This document shows, piece after piece, positions 1 to 4,880 of a stretch of DNA of 6,304 bases; within the stretch, counting starts at the first letter, position 1, and every line of letters starts with the position of its first letter. Below the pieces are notes generated by a model, which did not search any database, had not been told where the DNA came from, and saw nothing but the letters and a program-made list of their open reading frames with translations. Location of the stretch: contig JAISPA010000232.1 of assembly GCA_031275255.1 (NCBI GenBank), positions 1 to 6,304 of the forward strand. Direction: 5' to 3'. The position numbers and the translations under genes are program-made. The DNA is from Acidaminococcales bacterium. Lineage in GTDB: Bacteria > Bacillota > Negativicutes > Acidaminococcales > JAISLQ01.

Positions 1-7
1 CCTTCAT
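1..7 (-). CDS. Possible start of a third operon gene (edge fragment)
   Basis: After the amidohydrolase stop, the minus strand carries a strong Shine-Dalgarno-like GGAGGTGG (plus-strand 20-27). An ATG follows at 7-5, then AAG, and the window ends. The spacing of 12 nt is longer than ideal. A strong ribosome site directly behind a stop codon suggests the operon continues leftward. Nothing can be said about the product. Confidence 0.35.
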
Positions 8-33
8 CTTAGAACCAATCCACCTCCGCTTTA

Positions 34-1020
34 TTATTTTCCCAGCCACTTCAGCGCGTTTTCGCCGGCTATTTTTCTTAAAACAGCTTCGTCTTCGCCA
101 AGCGCCTTTATTTTTTCCAACTCATCGTATTCGGCCATATCGTAAGGGAAATCAGTACCGAACAACACCCGGTCCGCTCCGACGCTTTGCAAAAGAAAAG
201 CCAGCGCCGCCTTATTGTGCGTCAGGGCGTCAAAAAAGAAGTTTTTCCTGATGTATTCGGCAGGCGGACGCCGGCTGTCTTTTTTCGTCTCGCCGCGTAC
301 CTTGTAGCCGTGCGTAAGCCGCCCGGCCTGATAGGGCAGAAAGCCGCCGCCGTGCGCCAAAAGAATTTTCAGGCCGGGATATGCGTCAAATACGCCGCAA
401 AACAGCAGATTGGCGGCGGCAACGGTGGTCTGCCAGGGATTGCCCACTAAATTGCTCAAATGATACTGCGACATCTCCGCCAAATCGTTGTTGATGAGAG
501 GATGAAGCAGGATGGAAACGCCCAGTTGTTCCGCCGCGGCAAAAAACGGCCAAAATTTCCTGTCCGCAAGATTTTGGCCGTTGACAAAAGCTCCTATCTG
601 CACCGAACGGACGCCCATAAGCGACAGCCGTTCCAACTCCTCCGCCGCCAGCAGAGGATCCTGCAAGGGAACGCTCCCCATGGCAAGCTGCTTGCCGGAG
701 CAGGATTTTTCCATTGACAACAGATCGTCGTTGAATTTCCTGCAGACAAACTGTCCCTTTGCCGGCGGCAAGTCATAAAAAAACAGTCTTGGCGAAACGG
801 ATATTACCTGGCAGCCGACGGAGTTGTTTTCCATGAAAGCCAGACGCGCGGGCAAGGACAAAAACAAATCCGTAAGGGGGTGGAAGGAACCCTGCCCGAA
901 ATTTATTCTGATAGGGCGGCCGTCTTTTTCGTCGACGGCAATATTTTTCAATACGCCCTCGGCCGCCAGTTCAAAAAATGCCGGCGGAATCACGTGCGCA
1001 TGGATATCAATTACCCGCAT
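34..1020 (-). CDS. ACMSD-like amidohydrolase (amidohydrolase family 2), metal-dependent hydrolase or decarboxylase
   Basis: A 328-aa cytoplasmic TIM-barrel enzyme of the aminocarboxymuconate-semialdehyde decarboxylase group, which uses one divalent metal, usually Zn, to decarboxylate or hydrolyse a carboxylated substrate. All expected ligands are visible: H7 and H9 in DIHAH, H173 in LLHP, H223 in AHGGG and D290 in FGTDFPYD. This order and spacing closely follow characterised ACMSD (His9, His11, His177, His228, Asp294). R234 in QAGRLTH fits the conserved substrate-binding arginine. No signal peptide or membrane segment is seen, and the length is normal for the family. The ATG at 1020 has a good site (AAGGGAG, 7 nt spacing). 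The gene lies 79 bp behind the synthase-family gene on the same strand, so co-transcription is likely. The exact substrate cannot be read from sequence; related enzymes act on resorcylate, isoorotate and similar compounds. Confidence 0.93.
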   Translation of the reverse strand: MRVIDIHAHVIPPAFFELAAEGVLKNIAVDEKDGRPIRINFGQGSFHPLTDLFLSLPARLAFMENNSVGCQVISVSPRLFFYDLPPAKGQFVCRKFNDDLLSMEKSCSGKQLAMGSVPLQDPLLAAEELERLSLMGVRSVQIGAFVNGQNLADRKFWPFFAAAEQLGVSILLHPLINNDLAEMSQYHLSNLVGNPWQTTVAAANLLFCGVFDAYPGLKILLAHGGGFLPYQAGRLTHGYKVRGETKKDSRRPPAEYIRKNFFFDALTHNKAALAFLLQSVGADRVLFGTDFPYDMAEYDELEKIKALGEDEAVLRKIAGENALKWLGK

Positions 1021-1035
1021 GGCTATCTCCCTTCA

Positions 1036-1077
1036 GGCAGCGGCAAAATCTTACGCAAAGGCCGGCTGCCGCTTGCC
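1036..1077 (-). other. Intercistronic stem-loop between synthase-like and amidohydrolase genes
   Basis: In the 79-bp gap, 1036-1045 pairs with 1067-1077: six bp GCGGCA/TGCCGC, a one-base bulge, then four more pairs, with a loop of about 21 nt. No T-tract follows on the minus strand, so it is not a normal terminator. It could be an mRNA processing or stability element, or chance in GC-rich DNA. Confidence 0.3.
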
Positions 1078-1099
1078 AGGCGAAAGCCGGTTCGCTTGA

Positions 1100-2302
1100 T
1101 TACAAATAATTCCGGACAATGGCGTCAAACTCGCCCTCGGTCAAAATATCTTTTTTTTTCATGCCCTTTTGCTTAACTTCTTCCAATATTTTACCCACCG
1201 CTTCTTCCGTCGCCTGCCGGCCCTTTTTGTTAAGCCAGTATTCAATAGAAGCTTTGCCGCTCTTTTTGCCGAGCACAATATCCCCTTCGCGGCCGAAAAC
1301 CCGCGGGTCGACCGCAAACATCGCCAAAGGATTCTTAACGACTAAATCCACGCCAATGCCGGACTCGCGCGTATAGTTGCGACTCCCGGCCACAGGTTTG
1401 TTGGCGGCCAGCGCGACGCCGGACAGCTTTTCCACCAACCGGCAGGCGCCGACAAGTTTGTCCAGCTTATAGTCGTTGCCGGCGGCCAAAAGTATTTTGA
1501 GCGCCACAACCAATTCTTCGGTCGCGGCGTTGCCGGTCCTTTCGCCCAAACCGTTGAGGCAGCAATGCAGGACATCCGCCCCGGCCATTGCCCCGGCCAG
1601 TTCCGTCGCTACGCCCAGCCCGAAATCGTTGTGCGTGTGCACTTCGACCGGCAGCCCGCCGGTCAGGCTTTTCAGCTTGCGCACCAGATACTGAATGCTT
1701 TCGGGCAAGGCGCAGCCCATAGTGTCCACCAAACCTACGGCGTCAGGCGGGGCGTTTTTCATCAGGCCTTTGATTAAAGCAGTTAAATCCTCTTCTCTTG
1801 CCCGCGTCGTGTCATAAGGGAAATAAAGTGCGTACAGCTTGTTCCGACGCGCGTAATTAATGCAGTCAACGCTTTTTTCCAGTACGTTCTCCCAAGTCCA
1901 TTTGAATTGATACCGCAATTTGGGGTAGCCAATCGGCACTTCAATAACCACCCCGTCAACGCCGCAGTCCGCGGCTTTGTCAATGTCCTCCTGCACGGCG
2001 CGGGAAAAGGCAAAAATTTTTGCTTTCAGACGGCGTTTGCAGATGGCCTTGATTGCTTTATAATCATCTGCGGAAACGGCCGGCATACCCGCTTCTATCC
2101 GCTCAACGCCTATTTCGTCGAGTTTTTCGGCAATCCTCAGTTTGTCGTCAGGCGAAAAAACTACGCCCGGCGTTTGCTCGCCGTCGCGCAAAGTGGCGTC
2201 ATGCAGTTCAATTTTGGCGGGCAGGGCAAACTTATTTGTAATATCAGGGCGGTCGTTATAAACACTGGCCCACCAGCAACCCTCTTTGTGGTAATTTCCC
2301 AT
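1100..2302 (-). CDS. 2-isopropylmalate/homocitrate synthase family protein (LeuA/NifV/AksA-like), short form
   Basis: A 400-aa DRE-TIM metallolyase-family enzyme. Members condense acetyl-CoA with a 2-oxo acid (isopropylmalate, homocitrate, citramalate or Re-citrate synthases); some relatives are lyases. Both family signatures are complete: L38-R-D-G-E-Q43 with K54 eleven residues on, and VEVHTHNDFGLGVA at 219-232. Metal ligands are D40, H222 and H224; N258 lies in GLGERTGNAA. The C-terminal part (about 300-400) has the usual LGKKSGKAS and final helices but no LeuA-type leucine-binding domain, so the enzyme resembles NifV/AksA in length. Oddity: the conserved ESGIH catalytic histidine is replaced (E313-S-G-I-G317). 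The start at 2302 is preferred over an in-frame ATG at 2359: it has AAGGAGG 10-11 nt upstream, while the upstream ATG falls within the promoter/operator. It is first in its operon. Substrate unassigned; it may not be a standard synthase. Confidence 0.92.
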   Translation of the reverse strand: MGNYHKEGCWWASVYNDRPDITNKFALPAKIELHDATLRDGEQTPGVVFSPDDKLRIAEKLDEIGVERIEAGMPAVSADDYKAIKAICKRRLKAKIFAFSRAVQEDIDKAADCGVDGVVIEVPIGYPKLRYQFKWTWENVLEKSVDCINYARRNKLYALYFPYDTTRAREEDLTALIKGLMKNAPPDAVGLVDTMGCALPESIQYLVRKLKSLTGGLPVEVHTHNDFGLGVATELAGAMAGADVLHCCLNGLGERTGNAATEELVVALKILLAAGNDYKLDKLVGACRLVEKLSGVALAANKPVAGSRNYTRESGIGVDLVVKNPLAMFAVDPRVFGREGDIVLGKKSGKASIEYWLNKKGRQATEEAVGKILEEVKQKGMKKKDILTEGEFDAIVRNYL

Positions 2303-2312
2303 AACATTGCGG

Positions 2313-2320
2313 ACCTCCTT
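2313..2320 (-). promoter_or_regulatory. Ribosome binding site fixing the synthase-like gene start
   Basis: AAGGAGGT reads on the minus strand and lies 10 nt before the ATG at 2302. It is the reason for rejecting the longer in-frame start at 2359, which has no such site and lies at or before the predicted transcription start. Confidence 0.75.
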
Positions 2321-2330
2321 GTCTGCGGCA

Positions 2331-2361
2331 ATATGATATATGATATTATCATATATCATAT
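2331..2361. promoter_or_regulatory. Perfect 31-bp palindrome over -10/+1 (probable operator)
   Basis: Two 15-bp arms (2331-2345 and 2347-2361) are exact reverse complements around one central T at 2346. Each arm is itself built from two tandem ATATGAT units, so the site offers four half-sites. It overlaps the end of the -10 box at 2360-2365 and covers the predicted transcription start and early leader of the minus-strand operon. That is the usual place for a repressor operator. The binding protein is unknown and no regulator gene lies in the window. Confidence 0.6.
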
Positions 2362-2388
2362 AATAATCAAGTCCGTATATTTTGTCAA
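2360..2388 (-). promoter_or_regulatory. Sigma-70/SigA promoter of the minus-strand operon
   Basis: Read on the minus strand: perfect -35 TTGACA (2388-2383), 17-nt spacer, -10 TATTAT (2365-2360, one mismatch to consensus). Transcription would start near 2353, giving a leader of about 50 nt before the ATG at 2302. Confidence 0.8.
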
Positions 2389-2405
2389 GGCAAAATATAC
2401 GGACT
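2370..2405. promoter_or_regulatory. Second perfect palindrome, centred on the -35 box
   Basis: Arms 2370-2384 and 2391-2405 are exact 15-bp reverse complements separated by six bases (TCAAGG); each arm contains CCGTATATTTTG or its complement. The centre at about 2387 falls on the TTGACA. The site lies upstream of the predicted transcript, so it acts as DNA rather than as an RNA hairpin of this operon. Its sequence differs from the 2331-2361 palindrome, suggesting a second regulator or a different binding mode. Confidence 0.6.
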
Positions 2406-2472
2406 GACAGGGCAACAGCATTTACTTTCTTTTTCAGGCGACTACTGATTAAATGCCAACCTTTCCGCGAAA

Positions 2473-2493
2473 CAATATGATATAATAATCAAA
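2473..2493. repeat. Partial copy of the operon promoter/operator sequence
   Basis: CAATATGATATAATAATCAA at 2473-2492 repeats CAATATGATATA from 2329-2340 joined to TATAATAATCAA-like sequence from 2359-2370, as if the centre of the large palindrome were deleted. It contains one ATATGAT half-site (2475-2481) and a TATAAT (2481-2486). No good -35 box stands in front, so promoter activity is doubtful. Confidence 0.4.
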
Positions 2494-2544
2494 AAGGGAA
2501 GTGAGCGCAGAAGATGAAGCAGCAACCCTTCGCCGACATAGGAT

Positions 2545-2870
2545 ACGCGAGCCGCAGGCGAAGCAATCCAGTCTTAGACGTATTTCTTTTGGATTGCCGC
2601 GTCGCTTCGCTCCTCGTGCAGGCCACCCTCTCCGGCGAGGCAAGCTCGTTAATCCTCGAAAAAGCAAGCGGTGTTTGCCAGAGAGGGCCCTTTCGAAAAG
2701 CGCACGGACGCGCAAGATTTGGGCGCGCTACGGATGGCAAAGCGCCCAATGGACGAGCGGACGCGCCATCATAACGGCAGTAGTTTTTGAAGCCAAAAGC
2801 GCACAAAAACGTACTGGCTGAACGCTTAGCCATCCTTGGCGCGTTCAGCATTTGCTCGTCCATGAGCTTC
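2545..2870. repeat. Cluster of inverted repeats resembling dispersed intergenic repeat elements
   Basis: The block is a mosaic of pairs: AAGCAATCCA (about 2560) against TGGATTGCCGCGTCGCTT (2590-2607); CCCTCTC (2626-2632) against GAGAGGG (2681-2687) with GGCAA/TTGCC nested inside; GGGCGC (2721-2726) against GCGCCC (2742-2747); ATGGACGAGC (2749-2758) against GCTCGTCCAT (2854-2863); and GCTGAACGC (2817-2825) against GCGTTCAGC (2841-2849). The sequence around GCCGCGTCGCTTCGCTCC has the look of multicopy genomic repeats. Copy number cannot be judged from one window. Confidence 0.5.
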
Positions 2871-2922
2871 GCCGGTTGTCCTCTATGAGGTGGATGGCAA
2901 GCGTTTGGCCAAAGACGATGAA

Positions 2923-3019
2923 GGACACGGCGTGTACGCGTTTTTATGCCGCATTGCTATGAATTTATAGACGCAGCCGGGATTCGTTTGCTGTGGTGAG
3001 CGTAGTTTATGGTCAATTG
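2923..3019. repeat. 97-bp imperfect direct repeat, copy 1
   Basis: The copy runs from GGACACGGCGTGTACGCG to GGTCAATTG. It aligns without gaps to copy 2 with about 14 mismatches, nearly all transitions. The central stretch from CCGCATTGCTATG through TTTATAGACGC is identical in both copies. The repeat period is 127 bp. Confidence 0.8.
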
Positions 3020-3049
3020 CCGGCTTTTTCCCACCGTCTTTACAAGTTA

Positions 3050-3146
3050 GGACACGGCGTGTACGCGCTTTTACGCCGCATTGCTATGAATTTATAGACG
3101 CGACCGGGATTCGTTTACCGTAGTGAAAATAGTTCGCGGCCAATTG
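3050..3146. repeat. 97-bp imperfect direct repeat, copy 2
   Basis: Gap-free partner of 2923-3019. Differences concentrate in the 3' third, where G/A and T/C exchanges prevail. In the frame ending in ...IAMNL-stop the substitutions change amino acids (F to L, C to R), so there is no sign of a conserved peptide in that frame. Function unknown. Confidence 0.8.
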
Positions 3147-3215
3147 AGAAAAACCGCCCGTATACTTTCAAAAGCCGCTGATTTGGGCGGGATAAGAAGA
3201 CGCAAAAAATGTTCC

Positions 3216-3282
3216 GGGCAGCAATGTCTATTACTTCTTTGTAATACATTACTTACCGGTGATAAAGTAAATGCCGCTGCCC
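3216..3282 (+). other. Possible three-way-junction RNA fold
   Basis: GGGCAGC (3216-3222) pairs with GCTGCCC (3276-3282). Inside, AATG plus TATTAC (3223-3226, 3229-3234) pairs with GTAATA plus CATT (3241-3250), leaving a TTCTTT loop. A weak ACTT/AAGT stem (3251-3254/3265-3268) forms the second branch. A TATACT box lies at 3161-3166 without a well-spaced -35. The strand is assigned only for description. Confidence 0.3.
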
Positions 3283-3294
3283 TGTGCGGACTAT

Positions 3295-3320
3295 CGCCGG
3301 GCCGGGAAAAAAGGCCGGCG
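3295..3320. other. GC-rich hairpin
   Basis: CGCCGG, one bulged G, then CC (3295-3303) pairs with GGCCGGCG (3313-3320) around an A-rich loop. No T-tract follows on the plus strand, so it is not a standard terminator there. Confidence 0.35.
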
Positions 3321-3368
3321 CCCGAATGAGACTGTCCTTCGCTGTTCTCCGGTATGAGGGCGCCTGCG

Positions 3369-3416
3369 AAAATTTAACCTGCCGCTCGAAAATTTAGCCG
3401 TAAATAGCGTTAATTT
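3369..3416 (+). promoter_or_regulatory. Helically phased A/T tracts upstream of tRNA-Asp promoter (UP-like)
   Basis: CGAAAATTTA occurs at 3367-3376 and 3387-3396, exactly 20 bp apart. A third tract, TTAATTT, sits at 3410-3416 and a minor TAAAT at 3401-3405. Spacing near two helical turns suggests a bent or UP-element-type activator of the stable-RNA promoter starting at 3430. This is inferred from spacing only. Confidence 0.4.
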
Positions 3417-3429
3417 GGCGGACAGGCGG

Positions 3430-3458
3430 TTGACAGCGAAGCGGCGTGGTTATACAAT
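3430..3458 (+). promoter_or_regulatory. tRNA-Asp promoter
   Basis: Perfect TTGACA (3430-3435), 17-nt spacer, TACAAT (3453-3458, one mismatch). Predicted start is near 3465, about 29 nt before the mature tRNA. Confidence 0.85.
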
Positions 3459-3493
3459 AAGTGCAGGGCGCGCTTTCAGGCCGCCTTGCATAC

Positions 3494-3570
3494 GGCCCGG
3501 TAGTTTAGTTGGTTAGAATGCCGCCCTGTCACGGCGGAGGTCGTGGGTTCGAGTCCCATCCGGGTCGCCA
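3494..3570 (+). tRNA. tRNA-Asp (anticodon GTC)
   Basis: A full 77-nt cloverleaf with encoded CCA. The acceptor stem is GGCCCGG with CCGGGTC (one G-U). The anticodon stem CCGCC/GGCGG (3521-3525/3533-3537) holds the loop CTGTCAC with anticodon GTC at 3528-3530. The T arm GTGGG/CCCAT (3543-3547, 3555-3559) encloses TTCGAGT. Discriminator G at 3567 fits tRNA-Asp, and CCA occupies 3568-3570. It is a single-gene unit with its own promoter and charges aspartate for GAC/GAU codons. Confidence 0.98.
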
Positions 3571-3683
3571 TTTTAACAAAGATTCGCAAGAAGTCCCCCG
3601 CCTCTAAGCCTTCCTTGCTCACGCAAGCGAGAGCATAGGCGGCGCGGACCGATGATGCACTCGGCGCCGCGCGCCGGAAAAAG

Positions 3684-3712
3684 AGCTGTGCAAGGTGTAG
3701 CTGCAGCTTTTT
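3684..3712 (+). terminator. Weak candidate terminator after tRNA-Asp
   Basis: AGCTG (3684-3688) can pair with CAGCT (3704-3708), followed at once by a T5 run to 3712. The stem is only five pairs with a 15-nt loop, so this is a tentative call. It is the first T-tract after a stem downstream of the tRNA. Confidence 0.25.
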
Positions 3713-3804
3713 CTGTTTATTTTGCCGACGCGTTTTAGCAGAGCGGGACTTCATCACCGAACCCGTGTGCGTTGACACTATCTGAAATGTTTAGATTCTG
3801 AGCT

Positions 3805-3875
3805 GATTTTTCGTTAGGCACGACGAAAAATTGCAGTCATACTTATACTTAAGGTATGACAAGATTTTTCAACAA
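3805..3875. repeat. Composite palindromic A/T-rich element
   Basis: ATTTTTCGT (3806-3814) and ACGAAAAAT (3823-3831) form a perfect 9-bp inverted repeat. GTCATAC (3836-3842) and GTATGAC (3854-3860) form a second, 7 bp. GATTTTTC then recurs at 3863-3870, with GGAAAATC soon after as a looser third pair. The arrangement could be a small dispersed repeat or a regulator site; neither is proven. Confidence 0.45.
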
Positions 3876-4006
3876 AACACAACGGAAAATCCGCCGGAAA
3901 ACGAGCGTTGAACGGTAGTGCCAACACGCCCTGATCTGCGGAAGATTTAGTTCCGACTGAATGTTAGGGCGGTTTAGTTCGGTAATAAAAACAGGTTTCT
4001 AAAAAC

Positions 4007-4014
4007 AAGGAAGG
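4007..4014 (+). promoter_or_regulatory. Ribosome binding site favouring the TTG start of the zinc-ribbon gene
   Basis: AAGGAAGG at 4007-4014 lies 8 nt before a TTG at 4023. The alternative GTG at 4014 overlaps the end of this site and would leave almost no spacer, so TTG is favoured. Confidence 0.6.
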
Positions 4015-4022
4015 TGGAGTTT

Positions 4023-4826
4023 TTGGGAAAAACAGCCGGGACCTGCGATGCTTGCGGCGCAACCCTTCCCCGTCTGGGGGGAATCCGTTATTGTCCCTAC
4101 TGCGGAAACGCCCTGCCGAAAAATAACGGCGGAGAAGGGGAAACAGACATAAAGAATCATTTGTCCCTGGAAGAGCAGCAGCACGCGGTGCGGGAAAAGT
4201 ATGCCGGGAGAGCAAACGACCCGCGTGTGAAAGTGGCTTTGCCGGAAGATATTTATACACTGGCGCTCAAAGGCTGCGAAAACAGGGAAGCGTTGGTGGA
4301 GTGCCTGAATCAGGTGCTTACGCGCGGCGAGTCGGCTATTCGCCTGGCAGTCGCCGCCATGCCGTCGGTGCTTTTATATAAGGCCAACATTGAAGCTGTC
4401 AACGAGGTGGCCGCCGCGCTGAAAGACGCGGAGGCGGCTTACGCGGTGGTGGAAGGGAATTTCGATTACAGCAGTTTTTATAAATCGGCTTATTTTACCA
4501 ATCTGGACAGAGCCAGCCGGGCGCTTTTGAAAAGCGTGCCCAAGACCATGTGGCTGGGCGAAAACATCAAGTTCATCAGCGAAGATATGTTTTTTGAAGG
4601 GAAAAGAGGCTACGGGGTATTCAGCAACAATTCTTTTTTCTTTTTTTGGATAGAAAACGGCGTAAGCAGCTTGATTTTACCGGTTTATCAGTTGGACGGC
4701 ATAGACCTGTGGGAAAAAGAAGACCGTTTTTTGGGGGAGTGGCTGACCAGAGACGGACGTACCTTCCAGTTGGAGTTCGCACGCAAGGAAGACTTTGACG
4801 CCATCCGGGAATTGTCTTGGGATTGA
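4023..4826 (+). CDS. Zinc-ribbon protein with L7/L12-like middle and PH-like C-terminal region, unknown function
   Basis: A 267-aa soluble protein not recognised as a named family. From the TTG start, a short zinc ribbon is formed by C8-x2-C11 and C24-x2-C27 (TCDACG, YCPYCGN). A charged linker follows. Residues about 78-144 read like the ribosomal L7/L12 C-terminal fold (also shared by ClpS): LALKG, an amphipathic helix, a RGES/AIRLAV helix, AAMPSVL, then an EVAAALKDAEAAYAVVE helix-strand. Residues about 180-264 alternate strand-rich aromatic stretches and end in a helix (EDFDAIREL), which resembles bacterial PH/GRAM-like domains. There are no transmembrane segments, so it is cytoplasmic; the zinc ribbon may bind protein or nucleic acid. 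The gene ends 54 bp before pdxK on the same strand, so the two may be co-transcribed. Both C-terminal domain assignments are by eye. If the GTG at 4014 is used, three residues are added. Confidence 0.85.
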   Translation: MGKTAGTCDACGATLPRLGGIRYCPYCGNALPKNNGGEGETDIKNHLSLEEQQHAVREKYAGRANDPRVKVALPEDIYTLALKGCENREALVECLNQVLTRGESAIRLAVAAMPSVLLYKANIEAVNEVAAALKDAEAAYAVVEGNFDYSSFYKSAYFTNLDRASRALLKSVPKTMWLGENIKFISEDMFFEGKRGYGVFSNNSFFFFWIENGVSSLILPVYQLDGIDLWEKEDRFLGEWLTRDGRTFQLEFARKEDFDAIRELSWD

Positions 4827-4865
4827 GCGGTTAACGCCGGGCATCGTCTTATCAGAGGTATTATA

Positions 4866-4872
4866 AAGGGGG
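4866..4872 (+). promoter_or_regulatory. Ribosome binding site of pdxK
   Basis: AAGGGGG ends 8 nt before the ATG at 4881, a strong and normally spaced site. Confidence 0.75.
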
Positions 4873-4880
4873 AAAACACT

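Larger units (their letters stand above)
2406..3493. other. Long gene-free region with repeats and stem-loops
   Basis: No reading frame here has a convincing start, codon pattern or recognisable product. Open frames over 2449-2863 run through inverted-repeat DNA and translate to arginine/alanine-rich text typical of repeats. Contents, left to right: a part copy of the operator-type sequence at 2473-2493, a dispersed-repeat-like block 2545-2870, two copies of a 97-bp repeat (2923-3146), a possible branched RNA fold (3216-3282), a GC hairpin (3295-3320), then the tRNA promoter. Confidence 0.7.
3571..4006. other. Gene-free region downstream of tRNA-Asp
   Basis: No gene is supported. It holds a GC-rich stem-loop at 3638-3675 (GGC plus GCGCGG with CCGCGCGCC, inner CCGA/TCGG), a weak terminator-like AGCTG/CAGCT with T5 at 3684-3712, and the palindromic A/T element at 3805-3875. 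No clear promoter for the downstream zinc-ribbon gene was recognised; a TAATAA at 3983-3988 lacks a convincing -35. Confidence 0.6.

Noticed and set aside
2303..2359. Longer start (ATG at 2359) for the synthase-family gene
   Set aside because: It lies at or before the predicted transcription start, within the operator palindrome, with no ribosome site; the added 19 residues look like translated operator.
1907..2407. 166-codon plus-strand frame
   Set aside because: It is the complement of the synthase-family gene and its promoter; the minus-strand protein has full family signatures.
2489..2863. Open frames on both strands (124 codons minus; 86-106 codons plus)
   Set aside because: They coincide with the inverted-repeat block, are rich in Arg/Ala/Ser, overlap one another on both strands and match no family I know.
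2866..2967. Short frame ending ...GVYAFLCRIAMNL, similar in both direct-repeat copies
   Set aside because: The two copies differ at amino-acid-changing positions, the upstream parts differ, and no start site is visible.
3123..3329. 68-codon plus-strand frame with GTG start
   Set aside because: No ribosome site, starts inside the degenerate end of a direct repeat and spans the stem-loops; no recognisable domain.
3638..3675. GC-rich stem-loop as terminator of tRNA-Asp
   Set aside because: A stable stem, but followed by GGAAAAAGAG rather than a T-run on the plus strand; no T-run on the minus side either.
3476..3778. Minus-strand open frame of 100 codons
   Set aside because: It runs antisense through tRNA-Asp; the MGLEPTTSAVTGRHSNQ text is the well-known artefact of translating the complement of this tRNA.
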